64,000 nucleotides of DNA from Noviherbaspirillum humi (GCF_900188095.1 NZ_FZOT01000020.1:1-64000); one strand, 5' to 3'; positions 45,891 to 55,899 are shown, counted from the stretch's first letter. A program made the numbers and translations. Notes: generated by a model not told the origin, from the sequence alone.

Positions 45891-46802
45891 TTATTTGGTC
45901 GTGTAGGCTACCGGATCTCCTGAATCGGTCGGCTTGGCGATGGCCGCTTTCAATTGGGCGCTCATCGGCACGTTCAGGTTGACGTTTTTCGGCGGAATCG
46001 GCGACAGGAACCACTTGTTATAAATACGGTTGATCTCGCCTGATTTGAAGACATTGGCGATCGCGGTGTCCACCGCTTTCTTGAACTCCGGATCTTCGCG
46101 GCGCAGCATGATGCCATACGGCTCCACCGACAAAGCTTCCTCGGTGATCGAGTAATCCGTCGGATTCTTGGAACTCGCCGCCAGCGACGCGAGCAGGATG
46201 TCATCCATGGCAAAGGCAACGGCGCGGCCGGTTTCCACCATCAGGAAGGCTTCGGCATGGTCCTTGGCCGCCATGATGTTCATGCCCAAGTTGCGCTCGC
46301 CATTCAGGGTGGTGACCTGCTTCAGGTTGGAGGTACCAGCGGTGGACACCAGGGTCTTGCCCTTCATGTCGTTGAGCGACTTGATGCTTGCGCTCTTCTT
46401 AGCCAGCAAACGGTTCGCAGTAACGAAGGTGGTCGGCGCGAAAGCGACTTGCTTCTGGCGCTCAAGATTGTTGGTGGTGGAGCCGCACTCGAGATCAATG
46501 GTGCCATTGGCCATCAGCGGAATACGTGTGGCGGAGGTGACCGGGTTCATCTTCACATTCAGGGCGGTCAGGCCGAGTTGCTTTTGAACTGCCGAAACGA
46601 TCTTCATGCACAGGTCGATCGAATAGCCTTGGTACGACTGCTTGTCATCCAGGTAGGAGAACGGGATCGAGGAATCGCGGACTCCGAGGGTGATGGTGCC
46701 CGAATCTTTGATTTTCTTTAGCGTGCCGGACTCTTGAGCCATCGCTGCGCCACTAAGCAACCCAGCACCTACAAACGCCACAAACAATTTAGCAAGTTTC
46801 AT
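45891..46802 (-). CDS. gltI: Glutamate/aspartate periplasmic substrate-binding protein
   Basis: 303-aa solute-binding protein with a signal peptide (MKLAKLFVAFVGAGLLSGAAMAQ). SGTLKKIKDSGTITLGVRDSSIPFSYLDDKQSYQGYSIDLCMKI, the NPVTSATRIPLMANGTIDLECGSTTNN ligand-binding block and EPYGIMLRREDPEFK match the GltI group binding glutamate and aspartate. First gene of the transporter operon. The ribosome binding site is ACGGAGATAAT; a TACACT -10 candidate lies about 25 bases upstream of the start codon. Confidence 0.94.
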   Translation of the reverse strand: MKLAKLFVAFVGAGLLSGAAMAQESGTLKKIKDSGTITLGVRDSSIPFSYLDDKQSYQGYSIDLCMKIVSAVQKQLGLTALNVKMNPVTSATRIPLMANGTIDLECGSTTNNLERQKQVAFAPTTFVTANRLLAKKSASIKSLNDMKGKTLVSTAGTSNLKQVTTLNGERNLGMNIMAAKDHAEAFLMVETGRAVAFAMDDILLASLAASSKNPTDYSITEEALSVEPYGIMLRREDPEFKKAVDTAIANVFKSGEINRIYNKWFLSPIPPKNVNLNVPMSAQLKAAIAKPTDSGDPVAYTTK

Positions 46803-47370
46803 ATTATCTCCGTAAGAAAAGCTGGGTTAGTGTACCAAATCCATGTTGCAGAATAATAATGTTATAGCGCAATCAAAATCTTGAATCTTTGGATCATATG
46901 ATTTACCGCCCGTTTCAATTCCAACGTGTATTTTTGATTATGCCTGTCAAAACGCAAGACGCAACGCGCAATTTAGCAAGGCACTATGCATTGACTTAAG
47001 AATTCGTTCTCAGGGGAGGTTGAAATTCGGCACTACATCCGCAAGGTGTTGAACCGGGGATTGAAACCGAAGAAATCCTCTAATGCGGGATAGGGGCAGT
47101 AACCCGGGACAGGCCGATCGAGCCCAGCACATACCCTTCAATAACCAATAGGGCCTTCGGGTATGTGATTGGTCTAAGCGTCTAAATCCCGGAAACGCTC
47201 CAGTGATGGGTTAAGCAAAAGCATGAAAATGCGGTAAGGGACAAAAGTGCCACCGAGGTTCTTTCCAGATTTTGGCTGCATGAAAGCTTTCGAATTGACC
47301 CAATGTTTTCCGAAAAGCAACATCCGTGCCAAAGGCAGACCTCTCGCCGGAAGCCATGAAATGAAAAGAT
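46803..47370. other. 568-bp gap between gltI and the glutamate dehydrogenase gene
   Basis: No convincing gene. It holds the gltI promoter region (about 46815-46850), a 32-codon orphan frame at 46995-47093 that may be a remnant, and an inverted repeat at 47128-47167 (CACATACCC / GGGTATGTG). Base composition is more AT-rich than the neighbouring genes in its first 200 bases. Confidence 0.6.
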
Positions 47371-48657
47371 TCATGGATAAAGCCCACGCATCTCCCGCGC
47401 CTGGAGCACTCTGGTACATCCCACAATAAAGGCGGCTGTGCGCAGGGACACCCTCTTGTCCGACGCAATTTGCCAGACCGCGGCAAACGCTTCGCGCATG
47501 ATGCGCGTCAGACGCAGATTGATTTCATCCTCGGTCCAGAAGAAGCTTGAAAAGTCCTGCACCCATTCGAAGTAGCTGACCGTGACGCCGCCGGCATTGG
47601 CGATCACGTCCGGCACCACCAGAACGTTCTTCTCCTTGAGGATGTCATCCGCCGCCGGGGTGGTGGGGCCATTGGCGCCTTCGAGAATGATGCTGGCCCG
47701 AATCCGACTCGCATTTTCCGTTGTGATCTGCTGTTCCAGTGCAGCAGGCACCAGGATGTCGCAGTCGATGCCCCAAAAATCGTCTCTTTCCTTCAGAAAT
47801 TCTCCGCCCGGGAAACCGGCTACGCTGCCATGGCGGGCCACATGCTCTTGCAGAGCAGTGATGTCTAGTCCGCCTTCATGTATTACTGTGGCCGCATGGT
47901 CCTGCACGGCTACCACCTTGGCGCCGGCTTCGGTGAAAAGGCGCGCCGCCACGCCGCCTACATTGCCGAAACCTTGTACTGCCACCTTGGCGCCGGCGAT
48001 GTCGAGCCCACGCTTGGCAGCCGCCTCGCAGCCGACCACAAATACGCCGCGTCCGGTGGCCTCCTGCCGCCCGAGGCTGCCGCCGAGCGAAATCGGCTTG
48101 CCGGTGACGACGCCGGTGGCGGTGCTGCCCTGGTTCATGGAATAGGTATCCATCATCCACGCCATCACTTTCTCGTTGGTGTTGACGTCCGGTGCCGGAA
48201 TGTCCTTGTTCGGACCGATGATGATATTGATCTCGCTCGTATAGCGGCGCGTGATCCGCTGCAGCTCGCCTTGCGATAGCAGCTTGGGATCCACCCGGAT
48301 GCCGCCCTTGGCGCCGCCGTAGGGAACATTGACCGCAGCATTTTTGACCGTCATCCAGGCAGAGAGCGCCATGACTTCCGACAGGGTCACGTCTTGATGG
48401 AAGCGCACCCCGCCCTTGCCGGGGCCGCGCGACGTGTTGTGCTGGACCCGGTAACCCTCGAAGTGGGCAATGGTGCCGTCATCGCGCTCGATCGGCACGT
48501 CGACGATCAGAATGCGCTTGGGACGCTTCAGGGTTTCGACCCAGCGGGCCAAGCCGCCGAGATACGGCGTCACGCGGTCGATCTGCTCGAGATAGACTCC
48601 CCAGGGACCAATGTCGTGGGGGACGAGATAAGACGGAATCTGATGCTGGCTGCTCAT
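47371..48657 (-). CDS. gdhA: Glu/Leu/Phe/Val dehydrogenase, probable glutamate dehydrogenase
   Basis: Oxidative deamination of glutamate to 2-oxoglutarate with NAD(P). 428 aa. [44 protein letters not shown] contains the substrate- and catalytic lysines; the Rossmann motif is [15 protein letters not shown]. Length and the compact N-terminus fit the hexameric catabolic NAD-type rather than the biosynthetic E. coli-type. Start at 48657 ([18 protein letters not shown]) with a GAGGAG ribosome binding site. A LysR regulator gene lies directly upstream on the same strand, and glutamate uptake genes lie downstream. Confidence 0.94.
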   Translation of the reverse strand: MSSQHQIPSYLVPHDIGPWGVYLEQIDRVTPYLGGLARWVETLKRPKRILIVDVPIERDDGTIAHFEGYRVQHNTSRGPGKGGVRFHQDVTLSEVMALSAWMTVKNAAVNVPYGGAKGGIRVDPKLLSQGELQRITRRYTSEINIIIGPNKDIPAPDVNTNEKVMAWMMDTYSMNQGSTATGVVTGKPISLGGSLGRQEATGRGVFVVGCEAAAKRGLDIAGAKVAVQGFGNVGGVAARLFTEAGAKVVAVQDHAATVIHEGGLDITALQEHVARHGSVAGFPGGEFLKERDDFWGIDCDILVPAALEQQITTENASRIRASIILEGANGPTTPAADDILKEKNVLVVPDVIANAGGVTVSYFEWVQDFSSFFWTEDEINLRLTRIMREAFAAVWQIASDKRVSLRTAAFIVGCTRVLQAREMRGLYP

Positions 48658-48741
48658 GCGAATTGCTCCTCGTTGGAGACGAGCCATACACTGGACTCGT
48701 CGATACTTCGGATGCTAGGACAACCTGACAAGTCCAATCCA

Positions 48742-48756
48742 ATGCTTTGTAAGCAT
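48742..48756. promoter_or_regulatory. Candidate LysR-type operator upstream of gdhA
   Basis: ATGCTT-TGT-AAGCAT is a perfect inverted repeat holding a T-N11-A core, as bound by LysR regulators, 85-99 bases before the gdhA start. A second inverted repeat (ATGCAAA / TTTGCAT, 48763-48790) lies beside it. Confidence 0.5.
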
Positions 48757-48897
48757 GCAACTATGCAAAAAATGTATGACTTATTTGCATTAGGACAAAG
48801 GGCTGACCGAGCCAACCGAATTCATTCCGTGTACTGCGTTCTTTCATAATGAAAGCGGATCGCTCAAGACATCAAATTTGACAGTAAAGCCAAGGTT

Positions 48898-49854
48898 CTA
48901 TCCGCCTCTGCGGCGAACCGGGACACGAGCATCCTCGATTTCCTGTCGCAGATAGTCCCAAAGGCGGGAAACGATGGGCTTGCCCGGTCGCTGGGCGGTA
49001 GGCCGTTCACGGTAAAGCCGGATTTCCATGTTGACCTCCCAATCCGTCTGGCCGGCATCGGCGCGCGACAGATGCTTGGCGCGCACTTCCCGCACCACCG
49101 CCGACTGCGGCAGGAAAGCCACGCCATGGCCTTCCAGCGCCATCATCTTCAAGCCTTCCGCCATGTCGGTTTCGTACCGTTTGTCGAGATACAGCGGCTT
49201 GTCGGTGTCGGCCAGGATGAGTTCCACCATCCGACCGAGATAGGCGTTGCTGGTGTAGGACAGGAATGGCAGGGGATGATCCGGGGTGCCTGGCAACAGA
49301 AAATCCGGTTCTCCGGTCTTGTCGCAACGGGAGTAGGCGCGCAGCGTCTCGCTGCCGAGCAGGATCATGTCGTAGCGGCTGGCATCGAGCTGTACCGGCT
49401 GACGCGGATGGTGATAGCACAGCAGCAGGTCGCAGCCGCCCTCCACCATCGTCATCACCGCATCATGCACGTTGAGCGCCATCAGACGGCTGTTGAAAGC
49501 GCCGAAGCGCTGCTCCAGTTCAGTGACCCATTTCGGCATATAGGTCAGGGACAGCGTATGCGGCACGGCGAAATCGATCGTGCTTTGCGCCGTCGGCCGC
49601 TTGCCGCGCAGGAGTGCCCTGGCGTTGCTGATCTGTCCCAGCATTTCCAGCGCCTGCTCGTAGAACACTTCGCCGGCCGGCGTCAGGCGGGTCGGATACG
49701 AGGTGCGGTCGATCAGGTCGGCGCCGAGCCACGCTTCCAGCGACTGGATGCGGCGCGAGAACGCCGGCTGCGTCACATGGCGCAGTTCTGCGGAGCGGCT
49801 GAAACTGCGGGTTTCAGCGAGCGAGATGAAGTCTTCCAACCATTTGCTTTCCAT
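48898..49854 (-). CDS. LysR family transcriptional regulator
   Basis: 318 aa. The N-terminal winged helix-turn-helix is MESKWLEDFISLAETRSFSRSAELRHVTQPAFSRRIQSLEAWLGADLIDRTSYPTRLTPAGEVF. The effector-binding domain follows. The long open frame upstream of 49854 runs into the ABC exporter gene and is not coding. It is 240 bases upstream of gdhA on the same strand, and an inverted repeat of LysR-operator type sits between them. A role in controlling gdhA is inferred from this arrangement. The C-terminus ends in a basic tail (RVPVRRRGG). Confidence 0.92.
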   Translation of the reverse strand: MESKWLEDFISLAETRSFSRSAELRHVTQPAFSRRIQSLEAWLGADLIDRTSYPTRLTPAGEVFYEQALEMLGQISNARALLRGKRPTAQSTIDFAVPHTLSLTYMPKWVTELEQRFGAFNSRLMALNVHDAVMTMVEGGCDLLLCYHHPRQPVQLDASRYDMILLGSETLRAYSRCDKTGEPDFLLPGTPDHPLPFLSYTSNAYLGRMVELILADTDKPLYLDKRYETDMAEGLKMMALEGHGVAFLPQSAVVREVRAKHLSRADAGQTDWEVNMEIRLYRERPTAQRPGKPIVSRLWDYLRQEIEDARVPVRRRGG

Positions 49855-49915
49855 CTCGACATCATAGTGAGATTGGCTGCTGCAGGCAAAGCGGAAAGCG
49901 CAAGGATGGGCCGGC

Positions 49916-51772
49916 TCAGGCCGCCGCCGGACGCGCCGCGTCAGCCGACCCGGGCGACCCCGATCCTTCGTCGCGGCGCGCCTGCTGCCGTGCCCACATC
50001 TGCGCATAAGCGCCATCTCGTCCCAGCAGCTCGGCATGGGTGCCGCGCTCGATGATGCGGCCATGGTCCAGCACCAGGATTTGCGCTGCGTCGGCAATCG
50101 TGGACAGTCGATGCGCAATGACCAGGGTCGTCCGATTCCTGGCGATTTCCTTGAGCTGGGCTTGGATTGCCTGCTCGGAACGGGAATCCAGCGCCGAGGT
50201 GGCTTCATCGAAGATGAGGATGGCGGGATCCTTCAGCAGCGTCCGGGCAATGGCGACGCGCTGCTTTTCCCCGCCCGACAGCTTCAGGCCGCGTTCGCCG
50301 ACCATGGTCGCGTAGCCATCCGGCAGGCTCTCGATGAAGTCATGGATATAGGCCGCCTTCGCCACGGCGACGATCTGCTCGCGGGTCGCGCCCGGCCTGC
50401 CGTAGGCGATGTTGTACTCGATGGTGTCGTTGAACAGCACCGTGTCCTGCGGCACGATGCCGATCGCCTTGCGCAGCGAAGCCTGGGTGACGCTGCGCAG
50501 GTCCTGGCCATCGATGCTGATGCCGCCGTCGTTGACGTCGTAAAAGCGGAACAGCAGGCGCGACAGGGTCGACTTGCCCGAACCGCTGTGCCCCACCACT
50601 GCCGTCGTCGTGCCGGCGGGAATGGCGAAGTCGACGTCGAACAGAATCTGGCGCTTGGCCTCATAGCTGAAGTTGACCTTGCTGAACCGGACCTCCGCGC
50701 CATGCACCTGCAGCGGCTGGGCAGTCGGCGCATCGGCCACTTCCCGATGCTGATCGAGCAGGCCGAACAGGCGCTCCATGTCGGCCAGGCTTTGCTTGAT
50801 CTCGCGGTAGATCACCCCGAGGAAGTTGAGCGGAATGTAGAGCTGGATCATGAAGGCGTTGACCAGCACCAGATCGCCGAGCGACATGGTGCCGTCGATG
50901 ACGCCCTGGGTAGCGCGCCACAGGATCAGGGTGACGGCGATGGCAATGATCGCCGACTGCCCGGTATTGAGCAGCGACAGCGAGGTCTGCGATTTGACCG
51001 CAGCGGTCTCCCAGGTCTTCAGGCTTTGATCATAGCGCTGGGCTTCGAAGTCCTCGTTGCCGAAATACTTCACCGTCTCGTAGTTGATCAGCGAATCGAC
51101 TGCCCGGGTATTGGCGCGGGAATCGAGGTCGTTCATGGTGCGGCGGAAATGGGTACGCCATTCGGTCACCGCCACGGTGAAGCCGATGTAGAGCAGCAGC
51201 GCCACGACGGCAATCAGGGCGAACCACTTGTCGTAGTGCAGGAAGAGGTAGCCGATCACCAGGCTGATCTCCACCAGCGTCGGCAGGATGCTGTATAGGG
51301 TGTAGGACACCAGCGAGGAAATGCCGCGCGTACCCCGCTCCATGTCGCGCGTCATGCCGCCGGTCTGGCGGTTGAGGTGGAAGCGCAGCGACAGCGCATG
51401 CAGATGCCGGAACACCTTCAGCGCGATGGTACGCACTGCCCGCTGCGTCACCTTGGCGAATACGAATTCGCGCAGCTCGGTAAACATGGTGGTGCTCAGG
51501 CGCAGCAGGCCGTAGGCAATCAGGATGCCGAGCGGCAGCACCAGCAGCGCCCGCGGATGGTCCGGCGTGATGGTCATGCGGTCCACCAGTTCCTTCAGCA
51601 GCAGCGGCACGCCGACATTGGCCAGCTTGGCGCCGATCAGGAACATCAGGGCCAGCAGCATGCGCCACTTGTAAGCCCACAGATACGGAAACAGGGTCTT
51701 CAACGTGGCCCAATCATTGCGCGTGCCTTGATTGGCGGCAGGCTCCGGGGATGAAACTGAGTAACGTCGCAT
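49916..51772 (-). CDS. Atm1/HMT1-like ABC exporter
   Basis: 618-aa half-transporter, fused membrane and ATPase domains. Six helices occupy roughly residues 35-330; the Atm1-specific substrate region is recognisable as DSLINYETVKYFGNEDFEAQRYD. The ATPase has Walker A GHSGSGKST, signature LSGGEKQRVAIARTL and Walker B ILIFDEATSALD. Relatives export glutathione-linked metals or sulfur compounds and protect from heavy metals. The C-terminal tail is rich in Ser, Gly and Ala. It is divergent from the thioesterase gene. Confidence 0.93.
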   Translation of the reverse strand: MRRYSVSSPEPAANQGTRNDWATLKTLFPYLWAYKWRMLLALMFLIGAKLANVGVPLLLKELVDRMTITPDHPRALLVLPLGILIAYGLLRLSTTMFTELREFVFAKVTQRAVRTIALKVFRHLHALSLRFHLNRQTGGMTRDMERGTRGISSLVSYTLYSILPTLVEISLVIGYLFLHYDKWFALIAVVALLLYIGFTVAVTEWRTHFRRTMNDLDSRANTRAVDSLINYETVKYFGNEDFEAQRYDQSLKTWETAAVKSQTSLSLLNTGQSAIIAIAVTLILWRATQGVIDGTMSLGDLVLVNAFMIQLYIPLNFLGVIYREIKQSLADMERLFGLLDQHREVADAPTAQPLQVHGAEVRFSKVNFSYEAKRQILFDVDFAIPAGTTTAVVGHSGSGKSTLSRLLFRFYDVNDGGISIDGQDLRSVTQASLRKAIGIVPQDTVLFNDTIEYNIAYGRPGATREQIVAVAKAAYIHDFIESLPDGYATMVGERGLKLSGGEKQRVAIARTLLKDPAILIFDEATSALDSRSEQAIQAQLKEIARNRTTLVIAHRLSTIADAAQILVLDHGRIIERGTHAELLGRDGAYAQMWARQQARRDEGSGSPGSADAARPAAA

Positions 51773-51850
51773 AGAGGGCAGTGGCAGGATGGTTTATGCT
51801 GAGGCTTCTCGATTGTAGCCCAGCGTCCGCAAACCAGCCGAAAGGGAAAA

Positions 51851-52285
51851 ATGAGCGCCCACCACCAGACCAAGCTGCCCCACGGAAAAATGCCGGAACT
51901 GCGGGTGATGCCCATGCCGGCCGATGCCAACGTCCATGGCGATGTCTTCGGCGGCTGGATCATGGCCCAGGTCGACATCGCCGGCTCCCTGCCCGCGGTT
52001 CGGCGCGCCAATGGCCGGGTGGCGACGATTGCCGTCAACTCCTTCCTGTTCAAGCAGCCGGTATTCGTCGGCGACCTGCTTTCCTTTTATGCCGAAGTGG
52101 TCAAAGTGGGCAATACCTCGATCACGGTGAATGTCGAGGTCTATGCCGAGCGCAATCGCCTGCAGTCGGAAACGGTGAAAGTGACCGAGGCGACGCTGAC
52201 CTATGTCGCCACCGATGAGAACCGCAAGCCGCGCCCCATCCCGCCCCTGCCTGCCACAGTAAATGAAGCCGTCATGAAGGCATAG
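51851..52285 (+). CDS. Acyl-CoA thioesterase (YciA-like hot-dog fold)
   Basis: 144-aa hot-dog thioesterase hydrolysing acyl-CoAs. LRVMPMPADANVHGDVFGGWIMAQVDIAG contains the conserved NxxGxxFGGW-type motif with the catalytic Asp in VFGGWIMAQVD. The single domain and length match YciA rather than TesB. Start ATG 51851. It is followed after 54 bases by the phosphatase gene. Confidence 0.9.
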   Translation: MSAHHQTKLPHGKMPELRVMPMPADANVHGDVFGGWIMAQVDIAGSLPAVRRANGRVATIAVNSFLFKQPVFVGDLLSFYAEVVKVGNTSITVNVEVYAERNRLQSETVKVTEATLTYVATDENRKPRPIPPLPATVNEAVMKA

Positions 52286-52339
52286 GCAGGCGCAGGAATT
52301 TCTGCGTTTAAAAATACGAACTAGCCGGTTTCCTTCCGC

Positions 52340-53926
52340 ATGCCAATAGACCGCCGCTGCTTCCTGCGCCACGCCACGCGCCTCGCATCACTGACGGCCG
52401 CTTCCGTCTCGGTCCCTGGACTCATCCTGGCGCGGACGCTCGACTATCCGTTCAGCCTTGGCGTGGCTTCCGGCTCGCCGCGTGCCGACAGCATCGTGCT
52501 CTGGACCCGCATCCTGCCGGATCCGTTGAACGCGCACCCACTCGATCCCTTGCCCGTGCCGGTGCGATGGGAGCTGGCCGGGGATGAGGCCTTCCGGCAC
52601 ATCGTGGCCGCCGGCAGCACGACGGCACTGCCGGAGCTGGCGCACAGCGTGCATGTCGACGTGGCGGGTCTGCAGCCGGACCGCTGGTACTGGTACCGCT
52701 TCATGCTGGGCGATGCGGTCAGTCCCACCGGGCGCACCCGCACCGCGCCCGCCCCGCAGACCGCCCATGACAAGCTCCGGCTGGCCATCGCCTCGTGCCA
52801 GCATTGGGAATTCGGGCACTACGCCGCGCATCGGCATATCGCGGCGGCGTCGCCCGACGTGGTGCTGTTCCTCGGGGACTACATCTATGAATGGGGCGCG
52901 TATGAACTGGCGCATCCGGCGGCGCCGCGCCGGCGCAGCCATGAAACCCTGACGCTCGATGACTACCGTGCCCGTTATGCACAGTACAAGTCTGATCCGA
53001 ATCTGCAGGCGGCGCATCTGGCCGCGCCCTGGATCATTACCTGGGATGATCACGAAGTCGCCAACGACTACGCCAATGACCGCGACGAAATGCGCAGCGC
53101 CGATTTTCTCGCGCGCCGCGCCGCCGCCTATCAGGCGTTCTACGAGCACATGCCGATACGGCTGCCGAGGATGGGCGAAGGTCCGCTGCGCTTCGCCCAC
53201 TTGCAGATCTACGACCGCTACGACTGGGGTCGGCTGGCACGCTTCCACGTGCTCGATGACCGTCAATACCGTTCCTACCAAGCTTGCCAGCGGCCCAACG
53301 CCGGCGGTTCGAATATCGTGACGCGGAGCTGCGGCGAGCTGGCGGATGCGGCCCGCACCCTGCTCGGCCCGCAGCAGGAGCGCTGGCTCGCCGATAGCCT
53401 GGCATCCTCTCAGGCGCAATGGAATTTCGTTGCCCAGCAGACGCTGATGGCGCAATGCACCCACACCGCGCCGGACAAGGATGACGAGGAGCGCTTATGG
53501 AACGATGGATGGGATGGCTATCCCGCTGCGCGTCAGCGTCTCTTCGAAAGCATGCGCCGTCACCAGCCGTCCAATCCGGTGATGTTGTCCGGCGACGTGC
53601 ATACCTTCTATGCAGCCGAGCTGCGTCCCGACTTCAACCGGCCATCCGGCGACGGCAACCCGGTCATTGCCACCGAATTCTGCGGCACATCCGTTACGTC
53701 CAGTTCCCGGCCGCAGGCGCGCACCGAGCGGCACCTGGTGGACAATCCGCATATCCGCTACGGTCGCAGCGACAAGCGCGGTTACATGTTAATGGATGTC
53801 TCGCCGGCACGTATCGAAGTCCGCTTCCAGGCGCTGGACAACGTACGCCGTGCCGACTCTTCGCAGAAGACCATCGCCAGCTTCGTGGTGGAAGACGGGC
53901 GCCCGGTCTTGCAGCGCATGGACTGA
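52340..53926 (+). CDS. phoD: PhoD-like alkaline phosphatase, exported by Tat
   Basis: 528-aa phosphodiesterase/phosphatase family enzyme. The N-terminus MPIDRRCFLRHATRLASLTAA is a twin-arginine signal (RRCFLR), so the protein is exported folded to the periplasm. An N-terminal Ig-like PhoD domain (FSLGVASGSPRADSIVLWTRI) is followed by the metallophosphatase domain: ASCQHWE, LFLGDYIYEWG, ITWDDHEVANDYAND and SGDVHTFYA. Members use Ca2+ and Fe3+ and cleave phosphate esters. There is no Pho box search possible here. A terminator follows 11 bases after the stop. Confidence 0.92.
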   Translation: MPIDRRCFLRHATRLASLTAASVSVPGLILARTLDYPFSLGVASGSPRADSIVLWTRILPDPLNAHPLDPLPVPVRWELAGDEAFRHIVAAGSTTALPELAHSVHVDVAGLQPDRWYWYRFMLGDAVSPTGRTRTAPAPQTAHDKLRLAIASCQHWEFGHYAAHRHIAAASPDVVLFLGDYIYEWGAYELAHPAAPRRRSHETLTLDDYRARYAQYKSDPNLQAAHLAAPWIITWDDHEVANDYANDRDEMRSADFLARRAAAYQAFYEHMPIRLPRMGEGPLRFAHLQIYDRYDWGRLARFHVLDDRQYRSYQACQRPNAGGSNIVTRSCGELADAARTLLGPQQERWLADSLASSQAQWNFVAQQTLMAQCTHTAPDKDDEERLWNDGWDGYPAARQRLFESMRRHQPSNPVMLSGDVHTFYAAELRPDFNRPSGDGNPVIATEFCGTSVTSSSRPQARTERHLVDNPHIRYGRSDKRGYMLMDVSPARIEVRFQALDNVRRADSSQKTIASFVVEDGRPVLQRMD

Positions 53927-53937
53927 CGCAGAAAGCA

Positions 53938-53964
53938 AAGCCGCCCGGCATGCGGGCGGCTTTT
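53938..53964 (+). terminator. Terminator between the convergent phoD and fadD genes
   Basis: A 10-bp stem AAGCCGCCCG / CGGGCGGCTT with loop of 5, followed by TTTT on the plus strand; on the minus strand the tract is shorter (TTTGCTTT). Confidence 0.9.
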
Positions 53965-53996
53965 ACAATCCGATCACCTGCTTGCCGAGCTGCGGC

Positions 53997-55679
53997 TTAC
54001 GCCGCCTTCTTTTCATCTCGCAGTTCACGGCGCAGGATCTTGCCGACATTGGTCTTCGGCAGCTGATCGCGGAACTCGATGTACTTCGGCTTCTTGTAAG
54101 CGGTGAACTGCTCCTTGCAGAAGTTCATCAGCACGTCCACGGTGAGCGCCGGATCCTTGCGCACCACGAACAGCTTCACCGCCTCGCCCGAGTTTTCATC
54201 CGGCACACCGACGCACGCGCATTCGAGCACGCCGGGATGCGCTGCGACCACCGCCTCGATCTCGTTCGGATAAACATTGAAGCCCGAGACCAGGATCATG
54301 TCCTTCTTGCGGTCGACGATGCGCACGAAGCCGCGCTCATCCATGACGCCGATATCGCCCGTCTTGAAGAAGCCGTCCGGCGTCATGACCTTGGCGGTTT
54401 CATCGGGCCGGTTCCAGTAGCCGGCCATTACCTGCGGGCCGCGAATGCCGATTTCGCCCGCCTGGCCGAGCGGAAGCGGGTTGCCGCCATCGTCGAGAAT
54501 GGCGACCTCGGTCGACGGAACAGGCAGGCCGATGGTGCCGGTGAACTCTTCCACCGGAGGGTTGCTGGTTGCCACCGGCGAGGTTTCGGACAAGCCATAG
54601 CCTTCCAGGATGACCTGGCCGGTCACCTTCTTCCACTTGTCGTTCACCGCCTTCTGCACCGCCATGCCGCCGCCGTTGCATACCTTCAGCTGGGAAAAGT
54701 CGAGCTTGGCGAAATCCGGATGGTTGACCAGGCCGTTGTACAGCGTATTGACGGCCGGCAGCATATGGAACTTGTACTTCGACAGTTCCTTGATGAAGCC
54801 GTCGATGTCGCGCGGATTCGGGATCAGGATGTTCATCGCGCCGGTGCGCAAGCCGAACAGGCAGCAGGCGGTGAGCGCGAAGATGTGATACAGCGGCAAT
54901 GCGCAAACGATGTTGAGCGACTCCACCCGCGGTTCGGCTTCGGTCAGCGGCTTGGCCCAGGTTTCGGTCTGCAGCACGTTGGCGATGACATTGCGGTGAG
55001 TCAGCATCGCGCCCTTGGAGACGCCGGTGGTGCCGCCGGTGTACTGCAGGAAGGCGATGTCGTCGTGCGTCAGTTCCACCGGCTTGAGCGTCATGCCGGC
55101 ACCCTCGGACAATGCCTTCGGAAAACGGATGGCGTTCGGCAGCGAAAAGGCCGGCACCATCTTCTTCACATTGCGCACCACGAAGTTGACGATCATGCCC
55201 TTCAGGCCGCCGAGCAGGTCGCCCATGCTGGCCACCACCACGTTCTTGATGCGAGTGCGTCCGATCACCTGCTCCAGCGTGGTGGCAAAGTTTTCAAGAA
55301 TGATGATGATTTCGGCGCCGGAATCGTTGAGCTGATGCTCCAGTTCGCGCGCGGTGTAAAGCGGGTTGACGTTGACGACCGTGTAACCGGCGCGCAGGAT
55401 GGCGGCCATGGCCACTGGGTACTGGAGGATGTTGGGCATCATCACCGCGACGCGGGCGCCTTTGGCCAAGCCCTGTGCCTGCAGCCAGGCGCCCAGCTTG
55501 CAGGAAAGCTGGTCAAGCTCACGGTAGGTCATGAACTTGTCCATGCAGACATAGGCATTGCGGCTGGCGTACTGCTGAAAGGATTCTTCGAGCAGATGCA
55601 CCAGCGAACGGTAGCGGGTGTAGTCGATCGTCGCCGGCACGCCGGGCGGATAGGAATTCAGCCAGATTTTTTCCATCAT
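53997..55679 (-). CDS. fadD: Long-chain fatty acid-CoA ligase
   Basis: Activates fatty acids as acyl-CoA with ATP before beta-oxidation. 560 aa, the FadD length. ATP-binding signature FLQYTGGTTGVSKGAMLTHRN, the linker ILEGYGLSETSPV, and the C-terminal hinge with VSGFNVYPNEIEAV and KPKYIEFRDQLPKTNVGKILRREL including the catalytic Lys are present. It has two adjacent ATG codons at the start (55679 and 55676) behind AGGAGACC. No operon partner is evident. Confidence 0.96.
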   Translation of the reverse strand: MMEKIWLNSYPPGVPATIDYTRYRSLVHLLEESFQQYASRNAYVCMDKFMTYRELDQLSCKLGAWLQAQGLAKGARVAVMMPNILQYPVAMAAILRAGYTVVNVNPLYTARELEHQLNDSGAEIIIILENFATTLEQVIGRTRIKNVVVASMGDLLGGLKGMIVNFVVRNVKKMVPAFSLPNAIRFPKALSEGAGMTLKPVELTHDDIAFLQYTGGTTGVSKGAMLTHRNVIANVLQTETWAKPLTEAEPRVESLNIVCALPLYHIFALTACCLFGLRTGAMNILIPNPRDIDGFIKELSKYKFHMLPAVNTLYNGLVNHPDFAKLDFSQLKVCNGGGMAVQKAVNDKWKKVTGQVILEGYGLSETSPVATSNPPVEEFTGTIGLPVPSTEVAILDDGGNPLPLGQAGEIGIRGPQVMAGYWNRPDETAKVMTPDGFFKTGDIGVMDERGFVRIVDRKKDMILVSGFNVYPNEIEAVVAAHPGVLECACVGVPDENSGEAVKLFVVRKDPALTVDVLMNFCKEQFTAYKKPKYIEFRDQLPKTNVGKILRRELRDEKKAA

Positions 55680-55854
55680 GGTCTCCTGCTTTGACGTTGT
55701 ACGGTTCTGGATGGCTGTCCGAAAACGAACGGTTATTCTTTTTTCTGGCCTAGATGCTATCGGTCGCCAAGCCGGCGCGCAAGCCTTTTCGAAGTTTCTG
55801 AATGGTTTCTCGGTTTTTGCCGCTTGCCTGTCACGCCGAGCAGGCTGGAAATAA

Positions 55855-55878
55855 AAAACAGGCCCGCAGGCCTGTTTT
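55855..55878 (-). terminator. Rho-independent terminator of the PF10023 lipoprotein gene
   Basis: Minus strand: 10-bp stem AAAACAGGCC / GGCCTGTTTT with TGCG loop, followed by TTAT. It lies 22 bases past the stop codon. Confidence 0.85.
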
Positions 55879-55899
55879 CAATACGCCGAATATGGCCGG

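Noticed and set aside
47174-47419. Minus-strand frame of about 80 codons downstream of gdhA
   Set aside because: It overlaps the gdhA 3' end in another frame, has no ribosome binding site and no recognisable domain.
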